Shown: positions 1 to 10,490, numbered from the stretch's first letter. The stretch is 64,000 nucleotides of DNA from Maylandia zebra (GCF_041146795.1 NC_135178.1:7942844-8006843), one strand, 5' to 3'. Notes: generated from the letters alone by a model not told the origin. A program made the numbers and translations.

Positions 1-798
1 CTGAAATTTGAACTCCTTGATCAATGCCTGTGGGACTACATAGGGGACCGGAATAAACAGGGTCTCCCCATAAGCGAAGTCAGGCCAATTTTAGGTCAAA
101 TCACAAATGCTCTGTCCCACCTGAGTTCTGTGGGAATAGTGCACGCTGACCTCAAACCTGGAAACATCATGGTTGTAAACCGCCATGAGTCTCCCATCAA
201 AGTCAAACTTATAGACTTTGGCCTCGCATGTCCTGCGTCTGCAGTGATACCTGGTGACTTTGTGGGGACGGTTGGTTACTGTGCACCTGAGGTTATGCTT
301 GGCCTTCCTTACAATGAAGCAAGTGACATGTGGTCTCTGGGGCTGGTGGCTGTGGAGCTTGCTACAGGGCTGCCACTCTACCCTTCGGAGAATGACTATG
401 ATTATCTGAAATTCATCATAGAGACTCAGGGTCAGCCACCAGATCATGTGCTAGACTCTGGCGTGTACACTGAAAACTATTTCATTGGAGACAAATACAA
501 GCAACAGCGCTGGACATTTAAGACGGAAGAACAATATAAAGGCTCTGTTCCAGGGACAGGACATGAATCCCTGGAGACAAGATACATAATACTTACACGT
601 CTGGATGACCTTGAACAGCTAATGATGTTTAGACGAGGACCAGAAGCGGGCCAACGCTTATTTGTCAGCCTAATTAAACAGATGTTGGCCTTGGATGCAC
701 ACCAGCGGATAACACCCTCTCAGGTTCTCCGGCATCCCTTTTTCAGCCCTGGCCTCTCTAAAAGGTTCCCATGTATCAACATTGAAAGACCATACTGA
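1..798 (+). CDS. K1: 3' part of tandem HIPK-like kinase gene
   Basis: This is the last 265 codons of the tandem-kinase gene described in full at 8079-10361; the 5' part lies outside the window. Frame 1 opens inside the second kinase domain, just before the hinge (LKFELLDQC). It then carries the catalytic loop HADLKPGN, the DFG motif, GTVGYCAPE, the DMWSLG helix and the terminal HPFF motif, and stops at TGA 796-798. All expected catalytic-loop and metal-binding residues in this half are present, so the fragment looks functional rather than decayed. It matches K4 rather than K2: GLPLYPSEN instead of GVPLYPSEN, and QYKGSVPG instead of QYKDSVPG. AATAAA signals lie at 1007-1012 and 1029-1034. The HIPK/DYRK-type assignment rests on HADLKP and the LGLPY-DMWSLG block, read by eye. 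Confidence 0.9.
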   Translation: MKFELLDQCLWDYIGDRNKQGLPISEVRPILGQITNALSHLSSVGIVHADLKPGNIMVVNRHESPIKVKLIDFGLACPASAVIPGDFVGTVGYCAPEVMLGLPYNEASDMWSLGLVAVELATGLPLYPSENDYDYLKFIIETQGQPPDHVLDSGVYTENYFIGDKYKQQRWTFKTEEQYKGSVPGTGHESLETRYIILTRLDDLEQLMMFRRGPEAGQRLFVSLIKQMLALDAHQRITPSQVLRHPFFSPGLSKRFPCINIERPY

Positions 799-2350
799 AT
801 CAGTCTCCAGCATGGCATCTTCCACCCTGGACAAAAGTGATAAAAATACAAACTGGGGTTGGAAAATGACATTAACAGCAAATTACAATGCAAAAATTAA
901 TTAAGCTGCTCCAAAAATGATCACTTCATGATCTTCAAAGCGCAGCAGTGGACACCTTACCATCACATCAGTCCTTCAATCAGACCTAAAACACCACCTT
1001 TACAGAAATAAATTCCATACAAATTGGAAATAAATTGCGTAATAATTGTTGTTTTTGATTGTTTATAAATATATAGAGCTACCCTTCAGCCTCCTAGTAG
1101 ACATACCTGTGTTATGAATGTGAAACTCCTCTGATTTTCAGAAAAGTTGACCTCTGACCTTGAAGTCAAGGTCATTGAGATTTAAGCTTCACAGAGATTT
1201 TCAGTAGATGCAACCATGGTATTGACTTGAAAATTCTACACTATCAAAGACTTAGGTGCCCACAGCACCGCGCCATATACAAAAGATTTTTCTATTCATT
1301 TATGTATTATTAGTTTATTTATTTCTTCATCCCGCTCTCTCTCTTTTTTTTAATTCACCTTTCTGTTGCGATGCTCTGGACATTTCTAAACCCCACAAGT
1401 TCAGCCTCAATTTTCAACCCAATTTTCCTATACTTTCACTTGAACACGTCCAGCCTTCACCTCTCACCGGTCCTCGTCCCCTCTTCTCACAGCTTCCTGT
1501 GTGGCCTCCCAAATCAAACACAGGCCCAAATCAGCCGTTTCTTCTTCTCTGTTCATTCTCTCTTCATCTTTTCAGTCTTTTCTTGGCGGTTAACTCCCAG
1601 CATGGCAAATATGAACTCAGACAGTCCAATGCAGTGCTTTCACACAGTCATGTCACTGGTACTCTTTCCAGCTTGTAATTCAGAGCACATGTTCCATTAA
1701 CATACATGCTGCTGGACCCTTCAGTGTTTTAGGTCAGTTGTACTGTCTTCTGCCTGCTGTTAATTCTTCAAATCTACGGTGTTGTTCTGTCTGTTTTCTG
1801 TCTTCATCAGGAGATTGACTGTCCTTTAAGCTTCTTCTCAGGATAAGGGCAGGATGAGAGGTGAAGCTGTAAAATTTCAGCCAAAGCCTGGCCTGTTTGT
1901 CGTTCCAATTATGTTAATCTATCATTTTGCCGCTGTACTCATCTGAGGTTGAGCCAAGTCCATGGGCACCTGTATTAACACACTAAGACATTTATTTAAT
2001 ATCATTTTCATTACTATTTCTTAGCACTTTCACTCTCTAATTCCTCTGTTTTCCTTTTGAAACGTCTCTCACAAGCTCACAAGCTATATTCAGACTTCCT
2101 GCTTCACTTCCTGCCAGACACACACACACACACACACACACACTCTTCACTTTACTGGATTTTCATCCGTTTCTACAGCCTAATCAAGCTCTTATTTTAT
2201 GTTCACACTCTATATACCCTCTGTAACTCTACTAATTCTAATATAAAAAGAATGCACCCTCAGCACAGAAAAACAGAAAAGTCAGTGATGCACAAATGTA
2301 GCAAAAATAGGAAACATTAGAACTGTAAATGTTTTCTTCCTTGTCTGCAG
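799..2350. other. K1 3' flank and spacer
   Basis: This is the presumed 3' UTR of K1, with AATAAA at 1007 and 1029, followed by AT-rich spacer. Around 927 the sequence TCACTTCATGATCTTC replaces the 222-bp palindrome-ended module found after K2, K3 and K5. A nuclear-receptor-like motif cluster lies at 1148-1174 and a (CA)n tract at about 2118-2143. Open frames at 1256-1678 and 1371-1700 have no ATG-plus-domain support and are not called. Confidence 0.6.
1148..1174. promoter_or_regulatory. AGGTCA half-site cluster (DR1 plus palindrome)
   Basis: On the minus strand two AGGTCA half-sites are separated by one base (1148-1160, a DR1), and a perfect 9-bp inverted repeat, TGACCTTGA-AG-TCAAGGTCA, spans 1155-1174. 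TCAAGGTCA is the extended half-site known for SF-1/ERR-type orphan receptors, and DR1 is the PPAR/RXR/HNF4 arrangement. The cluster sits about 350 bases past the K1 stop. No function is shown; it could be part of a dispersed repeat. Confidence 0.4.
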
Positions 2351-2576
2351 ATTAACAGTCCACAGGTTGGGTGCTTGCACTCTGTTTCGTTCCCTGGAGA
2401 TGAAGGAGAGAGAGCTCAGAGGACAGCAAGATGGAGGAGTGAAGGAGAAGGTGGTGCAGCTCAGTGTCCAATCAGGAGTGAGCAGTTCTTTCACCACCTT
2501 CATTGCTGTCAACAAAGACAACAGAGAGGCGATCCAAGGACCTCTGCACCGCAGACATATTCTACCACCCTGTGAG
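2351..2576 (+). pseudogene. Orphan exon of a vwa5a-like gene
   Basis: A 226-bp open exon is bounded by a good acceptor (TTGTCTGCAG) and a GT donor. In its open frame it reads LTVHRLGACTL, then an acidic stretch, then LSVQSGVSSSFTTFIAVNKD and AIQGPLHRR. This strongly resembles the segment after the VWA domain in vertebrate von Willebrand factor A domain-containing 5A proteins. No VIT or VWA exon is visible before it. One candidate further exon lies at about 3770-3852, so this is a captured gene fragment. The frame is uninterrupted in all five copies. It may mark the ancestral locus in which the kinase unit arose. Confidence 0.65.
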
Positions 2577-4761
2577 GTTTGTTTAAAGCAAACAAAGCAA
2601 TACCATGAAACTGTTAACAGCAGGATGTCAGAGTCAATAGAGAGGACTCAAAAGAGCAACTTCAAATCAAACTATTTATGTAGTAGGTGTTTCTTTGCCA
2701 ATGTCTTTCCCCTGCATTAGAAAGTAATAAGCCAGATGGAAGTACAACACACATCTATGCATTTCTATAAAAACTGACCTGCCCTGAACTTATAATCTCT
2801 CTCTCTCTCTCTCTTTGTTTTTCCTTAAAGTGATGGCTGTCCATTCGTCCTGTAAAAGTTGTAAATATAAACCTGAATGAATGGGAGTAGAAACTGTGTG
2901 TGCGCATGAAGACATGCTTGTGTCGCTGAGATTGAACAGATTTATGTATGTTCACGTAGCCAAGTGATAATCATATATAATAATCACTGAATAGTAATAA
3001 TGTTATTGAACAGGTTAAACATTTAGATATCACAAAAAGTTGCAAAAAAGCAAAAAAAAACCCCACACACAGCTGTGAAGTCAGCTGCACATGAATAACA
3101 TTAGTACAATGACAACTTTAATCAGAGTGAGTTCAGAAGATCCAAAAGTGGGACACTAAAAACAAGCTAGTGAAAGCAAAAGGTGACTTTGAAAAATTTA
3201 TTTCATAGAATTAAAGCACTGATAGGAAAAAAAACTAAACATGAGAAGAATGGCAATCCTGCAGCGACCAATCAAAGAAGACTGTAATGGCTGCATTGTA
3301 AAGAAGTGAGTGAAGAAAGCTGATTTTTTTTTAGTTTTTCTGAGATATGCAGAGTTTTAACGAACAATTTGAACACTATTATTCATTTACATTATTTGTT
3401 CTCAACAGAGATGGGCAGTAATGCGTTACAAGTAACGAGTTACTGTAATCCGATTACAGGCACTTGCCCTGGTGGCCATTCTTTCAGTGGGCATTTCTCA
3501 ACAACAACTACAAACACTAGTGAAGTGAATGGGCATTTAATTAAATAATGAAACATTTAATTCAATAATTAATGGCATATTTAATTCATTCATTTTGTCA
3601 CTCCTGGCCCTCCACACCTCACTGCCATGATTGTTTGTGTAGTTATTGGATTCTAAAACTACTAGAATAGAATAGAAAACACATAAGATGCAGTCTCTGT
3701 TTTTTCTTCACCTTATTAATTTGAACTGAACTGAAATAAATCCGTTCTTTTCTGTATGGTAATGACTAGGACCTGTCCCAGCTGTCTCTGGTGGATTCAG
3801 TATTGTCTCCAATGTTTCTGATAACTTCCAGTTTGGGAAGTTTCCCATGCAGGTGAGGAATGCAGTGACTGACAGACTACCCCTCCTTCATTTAGGACCC
3901 ATGCCAAACACTGAGTAAAGACTTCCTTGCATTAAACCTGCATAGCTGTTTTCACATTTATAACAAATCACCTAAGTGACCGGCAGTGATCGTATAGTGC
4001 TCTGAGTTGTTGCCTAAACAAGCCCTCTTCAAATCGGAGTTACAGCAGAGAGAATATGGCACTGAAGCAATGATGACAGCTTTAATAACCTATTTTATCT
4101 TCAATTATTCTTGTATGAAATTCTCTTAAAGTAGCAACTGAATTTCAACCAACTCAGCTAGCTCTGCATATTTTATTTCCTCTGTTAAAATAAAATGTGG
4201 CGGAGCCCAGCTGTAATTGTACCTTGCATTAATATGGTGTATTATTGATGGTGACACAGCACTGCTTAGCATGTCGTCCTGAATCTCAGGTGTGCCAATG
4301 ACCTGTGCAGTATATGAGGCACTAAAATCCTGGTGGATTTCTGGGATACGAACAGGACGGAGTCATGTGAGCTCTATCAATATTGCACCACTTACGTCTC
4401 AGACCTGTATTTATGTATTTATGTACTGAAATCGCGCTGTAATATCCAGTTAACTGTCCACATTTGTACTCTGTTTTTCCATTTATTATATTTTTTTTCA
4501 TTAATTTGTCTGAAAAAAGATCCACGTAGTAACCAAAGAGAGACTAAATCAATGGTCTCTAATAGCAGCCAAATTATAAGAGCTTTCATTAGTGATGGTG
4601 AGATGAAGCCTTGTGATGAACTGAAGCTTTCCATCCAACTGGTCGACTCATGGTTCGAAGCATTGTGACGATTCATTGGCTCTACTGCGCCATCAAGTGG
4701 ACGATTAAAGTCAGACAGGCTCAATGATTATAATGATGTGATGTGTAAACCTCTAAACTTA
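2577..4761. other. K1 spacer with transposon crumbs
   Basis: AT-rich spacer. It holds a (CT)n tract at about 2790-2814 and a short DNA-transposon terminus at 3406-3459 (CAGAGATGGGCAGTAATGCG), the start of a repeat I recognise as common in fish. It also holds a possible exon at about 3770-3852: open frame with GGFSIVSNVSDNFQFGKF, GTGAGG donor, weak acceptor. At 4590-4710 there is a GAAGC-rich stretch resembling another dispersed fish repeat. No convincing gene. Confidence 0.45.
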
Positions 4762-6042
4762 CAGTTTTTTCTGAATGCTTAAACCCTAACTGTGATTCCT
4801 GTAGCACAATCTCTAAAACTATTCAGACTTATAGCAAAACCACTCACTGAGTTTGCAAAACTAAAAGCACATAAACTGCTTTGCACTCAGTTTGCAATTT
4901 TGTAACACACACTTTGCAAAACGGTAGGCACAATTCACTGCACAACATTCAATTACCAAATTTCCAACACACTCCTAGCAAAAGTATACACATGTATGGC
5001 TATCATTAACACTAATTTGCCAACTGTCTGGCACACTTTCACATGTGAAAACTTTTTTAGATAATTAGTTCACTTTGCAATCAGCCTAAGCACTATAATA
5101 CAGGTAAGCTGTGTGTGCGGAGTACAATGGAGGGAGCAGAAAGAGTGAGAAGTAGAGGAGGCCGAGGAAGAGGACGTGGAGGTGAAGAAGTAGGATGAAG
5201 AGGACGACAAGGACAAGGAGGAGCAAGAGGAAGACGAGGAGGGGGGAGAGGAAGATGAGGAGGGGGGAGAGGAAGGGTAGGAAGAGTAAGAAATAGAATT
5301 GCTGATGACAATAGTGGACCATGTAATCAACCATGTAATCAACCGTGGAATGACCCTGAGGGTAGCTGGCCAACGGGTCCAGCCTAACTCGAGCCGCTAC
5401 ACTGTAGCAAGTACCATAAGGACATCTTGAAATGAGAATCGGTTAGTACAGTCACTTCGCACAAAGATTTGTAGCACTGCCATATGCCAATGAGAAACAC
5501 ACCAATACCATTGATGTAAAAATACTGAAATTGTTACTTTACAGAATTGCTAGATGACCAGATGCTGGGGGCAGAGGAAGCATGTTCACTGCAGACCAAG
5601 TAACCCATATAGTCATTATGGCGATTGCAAATAATCCTATACTTGGAAATGAACACTTGTGTTTGTTTTGATGTGTTTCAAGTACACCAGTACTTGAAGT
5701 TTGGATCCCTCTATGCTTATGGATCTATGACAGAAGTATGAGCTCAAACTGACATAGCCTACCTTGTGCACAGAGAAAGCAAAAGCCAGATGTGTTTTGT
5801 ATTCATACCATCAGTGTGCAGTTGGCGCATTGTGTGCTTAGTAGATGATGGCTTGTGTGTACTGTTTGATACGGAAACACCATTTTTACGAAGGTGTGAA
5901 GAGTTAATCTAGCTGTGTTTGCTTTTGCAAGAGAACTACAATGTTTTGATTATTGGGTGACAGGTTTTCTTATTTGTGTGAAGAGTTTTGCAAAATTAGC
6001 CAATAGTTACAAAAAATGTGCTTAGGCATTCAGAAAAAACTG
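4762..6042 (+). mobile_element. Tc1/mariner-like element, inactive (copy 1)
   Basis: The 1281-bp element is flanked by TA on both sides, with terminal inverted repeats CAGTTTTTTCTGAATGCTTA and, at the far end, the complement CAGTTTTTTCTGAATGCCTA. TA targeting is the hallmark of Tc1/mariner. Remnants of the transposase are readable. An ATG at 5127 starts MEGAERVRSRGGRGRGRGG but stops after 23 codons. Around 5310-5430 is a helix-turn-helix remnant containing GQRVQPNSSRYTVAS. Near 5540-5640 is DAGGRGSMFTADQ, with a stop just upstream. No intact DDE domain is left. Every K-unit boundary in the window contains this element, so it has been copied with the array rather than inserted repeatedly. Confidence 0.8.
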
Positions 6043-7869
6043 TAATAAACTAAAAGACAGAAATCAGATTATAAGATCTGTGGTGTTGTTGATTTATATT
6101 ATGGTACTTATCATTTGTGATATTTATTACTGTGTGCATACTTTATTAGGAGAGATGAGATTAAATGTTGTCAGACAAATATTCTCTTCCTTGCTGGTTC
6201 CATCGAAGGAGAAATGTTCAAGTAAGTATGTAACTGGGACGTAATCCAATTCCACAACACAATGTGACGGGGAATCAGCTGTGTTTTGCTGCCCAATTTA
6301 TTTAGAATCTGGTGCAAACCGGCGAGCCAGTTCCTGAATCAGTCACGTGGTACGGACTGCCCGCGAGGCCTCGAACATCACTGCATACGTAATCAAAGCA
6401 AGCCTCGATACGCGCTTTACAAAACTACCACGAGATTACCCAACACACGCTTCAAAGCTTCGACACACAGGAGACATCACTACTGCACACAGCCTTCACA
6501 CGACAACAGGTGCACCACACTGCTAAGTGTGTTTTGTGTTTAGAGTTTTGCTAAATGGGAGACTGAGCTTTGAATAGTGTTTAAGATTTTGGCAACAGTG
6601 GGACTGATTTGATGAAAGAGTTTTCATAGTTGACAGTTTAGTTTTTACAATGGGGTTTAGTGTTTTAGCAATTCAGAAAAACTCTAATACACCTGTGCTT
6701 TTCCCAGCAACTGAGGCTTTTACCCTGCACAGTTTAAGGTATGATAAAGCACTGACCTTATAAATGGCACAAAATACACATTTTAGCTGGGAGCTGGTCA
6801 TTCACAGGGGAAAGGCTCCATTGTACAACAACAACAACAGTAGTAATAGTAATAATAAATTATTATTAGTCAGGCAAGTATATCATATACCAAACATGCT
6901 TCCAAACTAATGACATTTTTTTGCATTCTTCACATCAGGTCAAAATGTACTTTTTTTTAAAAAGTGACTGGCACTGCGGAAATGGATCTACAGCACCACT
7001 TAAGAAATTTTAAAGAACTTCTAACAACTTATTTACAGCTTGAAATACGTGTATGACATTTATTACACACAGATTCAGTGAACCCAATCCAAAGAGGAAG
7101 TCTGGAAGTCCGCCATTTTGAATGTAAAATGACATTTTGGCACAGTTTTAGTGTTTTCCAGGCATCGCTGGTTTACACATTCGCCTGCAAAGTGAGAGGT
7201 CACTGGTTAAATTCCATTTGGTTACTTCAGGAACTTTTTGGGGTTACTTCAGAAAGGGACATCTTCGTCAAAGCCATGTTTGTGGTGGAATTTTGATCAT
7301 TTATCACTGGACATAAGATTTTCATCTCTAAAAATGTATTTTGTCCAGTCTGTCCCAAACTTCACACTTTTGATGACAGTCTGGCGACGACTACATGCCA
7401 ATATCTGGTCACACATGGTGCCACAGTTCTCATATAACATTTTAATCAAGACTACCCCACTGTGATTGAAGCATTTCTTGCAAAACAATCATAACCAAAC
7501 AAAACCTTTCCTGTTCTGTAAATGAACAGTAGGACAAAATGATTACTAGTCATTGCGGAAAGCACAATTAATGTTTTTGTTTACATCGTTGGAACGAGGA
7601 AAAATTCCCCCACCACAAAAACAGAAATACTCATGAAAGCAACCTGTAGTGCAAACACGAGGGCTGAATTTATTACTTCCTGCACTAGAAACCTGCCGAT
7701 GTTGCTGATATGGATAGATCACCAGTCTTCCTTGTCTTTATCTTATTATCTCCTGTTGAGATGTCGCAGCAGAAAATGCAGCCTGGCCTGTTGAAACATT
7801 GTTTTTTTTTAGTGTTTCAACTGAAAAAATAGAATGCCTTTGATCCAAATGGAATGCATCTTGTGAAAA
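6043..7869. other. Spacer upstream of K2 with repeat remnants
   Basis: A second terminus related to the Tc1-like element ends near 6692 (GCAATTCAGAAAAACTC), suggesting a truncated relative over about 6540-6692. The stretch 6300-6480 is richer in CpG and resembles a dispersed fish repeat with TCGAAGC motifs. A short (CAA)n and (TAA)n tract lies at about 6828-6875. At about 7170-7215 there is a tRNA-like remnant with a B-box-like GGTTAAATTCC, possibly from a SINE. Small open frames here lack supporting features. Confidence 0.4.
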
Positions 7870-8078
7870 AAGGTGACATCTTGTGACATCACAAGATGAT
7901 GACATAGATCCTTTGTTATGTCATCATCTTGCTGAGAGAAAAAACCCTTAAGTAGGAGCTTTGCTCTGTTAAACTTTAATGCTCAACGGACCTTGACCTG
8001 ACAGCAAGCAAACCCTTTTTGGAGAGTTTTGAGAGAATTTTACTTAGCAATTCACCGACCAAGCCGACACATTTCACC
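7870..8078 (+). promoter_or_regulatory. K2 promoter region with stacked palindromes
   Basis: Two overlapping perfect inverted repeats lie about 150-200 bases before the ATG. CATCTTGTGA-CA-TCACAAGATG spans 7877-7898. AAGATGATGACATA at 7893-7906 pairs with TATGTCATCATCTT at 7917-7930. They contain TGACATCA (7884-7891), one base from a CRE/ATF site. GATCCTTTG follows at 7907-7915 and CCTTAAGTAGG at 7946-7956, a possible TATA-like box. The coiled-coil genes carry the same three motifs in the same order. The transcription start is not determined. Confidence 0.5.
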
Positions 8079-10361
8079 ATGTCAGCTCACCCATCCTTCA
8101 GCTCAAATGAGCTTGGATTAGTTAAAGGGAGCATTTTGGGAAAGCACTACAAGGTAGAGGCTTTCCTCGGAGAAGGGGGCTTTGGTATTGTAGCCAAATG
8201 TCGTGATACCATGACTAACCGAGCTGTGGCTATTAAAGTGAACAAGAGCCGCCCTGATATTCTGCAACAGGCGAAATTGGAAATTTTCATCCTGGAGCAG
8301 CTGCGAAGGTTGGATTCAGATGCCGCCAACATTGTTCAATGGGACGGCTTTTTTCACGACGGAGAGCGGGTTTGCCTGAAATTTGAACTCCTTGATCAAT
8401 GCCTGAGGGACTACATATGGGACCGGAAAAACCACTGTCTCCCCATAAGCGAAGTCAGGCCAATTTTAGGTCAAATCACAAATGCTCTGTCCCACCTGAG
8501 TTCTGTGGGAATGGTGCACGCTGACCTCAAACCTGGAAACATCATGGTTGTAAACCGCCATGAGTCTCCCATCAAAGTCAAACTTATAGACTTTGGCCTC
8601 GCATGTCCTGCGTCTGCAGTGATGCCTGGTGACCGTGTAGGGACGGTTGGTTATTGTGCACCTGAGGTTATGCTTGGCCTTCCTTACAATGAAGCAATTG
8701 ACATGTGGTCTCTGGGGCTGGTAGCTGTGGAGCTTGCTACAGGGCTGCCACTCTACCCTGGAAATGAAGACTATGATGTTTTGAAATTCATCATAGAGAC
8801 TCAGGGTCAGCCACCAGATCATGTTCTAGACTCTGGCGTCTACACTGAAGACTATTTCATTGAAGACAAAGACAAGCAACAGCGCTGGACATTTAAGACT
8901 GACCAACAATTTCAGTATGAGACAGGATATGAGTCCCTGGAGACAAGATGCATAAAACTGACGCGTCTGGATGACCTTGAACAAATAATAATGTTTAGAC
9001 GAGGACCAGAAGCTGGCCAACGCTTATTTGTCGGCTTAATTAAACAGATGTTGGCCTTGGATGCACACCAGCGGATAACACCCTCGGAGGTTCTCCGGCA
9101 TCCCTTTTTCAGCCCTAAGAGTTCCCTGTGCATTGACATGAGTGCTGAAATATCACAAAACCCTGTGGTCTTTCAGCACCCTTCAAACTTGGAAAGCAAG
9201 AGATCACAGAAAATCAACTGCAGTTTTCAAAACTCGGTTGAATTTTCTCAGCAAGTATTCGTCCACACATCAGCCAGTCCATCATTCAGCTCAGATGAGC
9301 TTGAATTAGTTAAAGGGAGCATTTTGGGAAAGCACTACAAGGTAGAGGCTTTCCTCGGAGAAGGGGGCTTTGGTATTGTAGCCAAATGTCGCGACACAAC
9401 AACCAACCAAGCTGTTGCCATTAAAGTCAACAAGAGCGACCCTGATATTCTGCAACAGGCACATGTGGAAATTTTCATCTTGGAGCAGCTGCGAAGGTTG
9501 GATCCAGATGCCGCCAACATTGTTCAATGGAACGGCTTTTTCCACGACGGACAGCGGGTTTGCCTGAAATTTGAACTCCTTGATCAATGCCTGTGGGACT
9601 ACATAGGGGACCGGAATAAACAGGGTCTCCCCATAAGCGAAGTCAGGCCAATTTTAGGTCAAATCACAAATGCTCTGTCCCACCTGAGTTCTGTGGGAAT
9701 AGTGCACGCTGACCTCAAACCTGGAAACATCATGGTTGTAAACCGCCATGAGTCTCCCATCAAAGTCAAACTTATAGACTTTGGCCTCGCATGTCCTGCG
9801 TCTGCAGTGATACCTGGTGACTTTGTGGGGACGGTTGGTTACTGTGCACCTGAGGTTATGCTTGGCCTTCCTTACAATGAAGCAAGTGACATGTGGTCTC
9901 TGGGGCTGGTGGCTGTGGAGCTTGCTACAGGGGTGCCACTCTACCCTTCGGAGAATGACTATGATTATCTGAAATTCATCATAGAGACTCAGGGTCAGCC
10001 ACCAGATCATGTGCTAGACTCTGGCGTGTACACTGAAAACTATTTCATTGGAGACAAATACAAGCAACAGCGCTGGACATTTAAGACGGAAGAACAATAT
10101 AAAGACTCTGTTCCAGGGACAGGACATGAATCCCTGGAAACAAGATACATAATACTTACACGTCTGGATGACCTTGAACAGCTAATGATGTTTAGACGAG
10201 GACCAGAAGCTGGCCAACGCTTATTTGTCAGCCTAATTAAACAGATGTTGGCCTTGGATGCACACCAGCGGATAACACCCTCTCAGGTTCTCCGGCATCC
10301 CTTTTTCAGCCCTGGCCTCTCTAAAAGGTTCCCATGTATCAACATTGAAAGACCATACTGA
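8079..10361 (+). CDS. K2: tandem HIPK-like dual protein kinase, 760 aa, intronless
   Basis: This encodes a protein with two complete protein-kinase domains, predicted to phosphorylate Ser/Thr. The start is the ATG at 8079 (context CACCATGT), not the in-frame TTG at 8019. Domain 1: Gly-loop GEGGFG 31-36, VAIK Lys53, helix-C Glu68, HADLKPGN with Asp149/Lys151/Asn154, DFG 171-173, APE 194-196, HPFF about 341. Domain 2: Gly-loop 427-432, Lys449, Glu464, Asp545/Lys547/Asn550, DFG 567-569, APE 590-592. HADLKP, the LGLPYNEA-DMWSLG block and LPLYP match the HIPK branch of the DYRK/HIPK kinases. HIPK's homeobox-interaction and PEST regions are absent. The halves arose by an internal 1188-bp duplication and are joined by a linker at about 346-400. 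The activation-loop Tyr of HIPK is replaced (Arg in domain 1, Phe in domain 2). Poly(A) signals lie at 10794 and 10816. Name withheld: probable hipk-like paralogue. Confidence 0.93.
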   Translation: MSAHPSFSSNELGLVKGSILGKHYKVEAFLGEGGFGIVAKCRDTMTNRAVAIKVNKSRPDILQQAKLEIFILEQLRRLDSDAANIVQWDGFFHDGERVCLKFELLDQCLRDYIWDRKNHCLPISEVRPILGQITNALSHLSSVGMVHADLKPGNIMVVNRHESPIKVKLIDFGLACPASAVMPGDRVGTVGYCAPEVMLGLPYNEAIDMWSLGLVAVELATGLPLYPGNEDYDVLKFIIETQGQPPDHVLDSGVYTEDYFIEDKDKQQRWTFKTDQQFQYETGYESLETRCIKLTRLDDLEQIIMFRRGPEAGQRLFVGLIKQMLALDAHQRITPSEVLRHPFFSPKSSLCIDMSAEISQNPVVFQHPSNLESKRSQKINCSFQNSVEFSQQVFVHTSASPSFSSDELELVKGSILGKHYKVEAFLGEGGFGIVAKCRDTTTNQAVAIKVNKSDPDILQQAHVEIFILEQLRRLDPDAANIVQWNGFFHDGQRVCLKFELLDQCLWDYIGDRNKQGLPISEVRPILGQITNALSHLSSVGIVHADLKPGNIMVVNRHESPIKVKLIDFGLACPASAVIPGDFVGTVGYCAPEVMLGLPYNEASDMWSLGLVAVELATGVPLYPSENDYDYLKFIIETQGQPPDHVLDSGVYTENYFIGDKYKQQRWTFKTEEQYKDSVPGTGHESLETRYIILTRLDDLEQLMMFRRGPEAGQRLFVSLIKQMLALDAHQRITPSQVLRHPFFSPGLSKRFPCINIERPY

Positions 10362-10490
10362 ATCAGTCTCCAGCATGGCATCTTCCACCCTGGACAAAAG
10401 TGATAAAAATACAAACTGGGGTTGGAAAATGACATTAACAGCAAATTACAATGCAAAAATTAATTAAGCTGCTCCAAAAATGATCACTTT

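Noticed and set aside
91..447. 118-residue minus-strand frame antisense to the kinase, seen in every copy
   Set aside because: Mirror frame of a strongly conserved coding region; its recurrence follows from the duplication, not selection.
1256..1700. 140- and 109-residue frames after K1, repeated after each kinase
   Set aside because: The longer one begins at GTG. Composition is that of T/C-rich spacer, with no motif or splice context.
5070..5373. Ser/Pro/Leu-rich minus-strand frames
   Set aside because: They are the complement of the purine-rich RGRGRG-coding part of the dead Tc1-like transposase.
7160..7220. tRNA gene
   Set aside because: Only a B-box-like GGTTAAATTCC and part of a D-arm-like stretch; no complete cloverleaf could be drawn, more likely a SINE remnant.
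8019..8078. N-terminal extension of the kinase from a TTG
   Set aside because: Eukaryotic gene; the ATG at 8079 has a good context and precedes the conserved segment. The upstream codons are just open 5' UTR.
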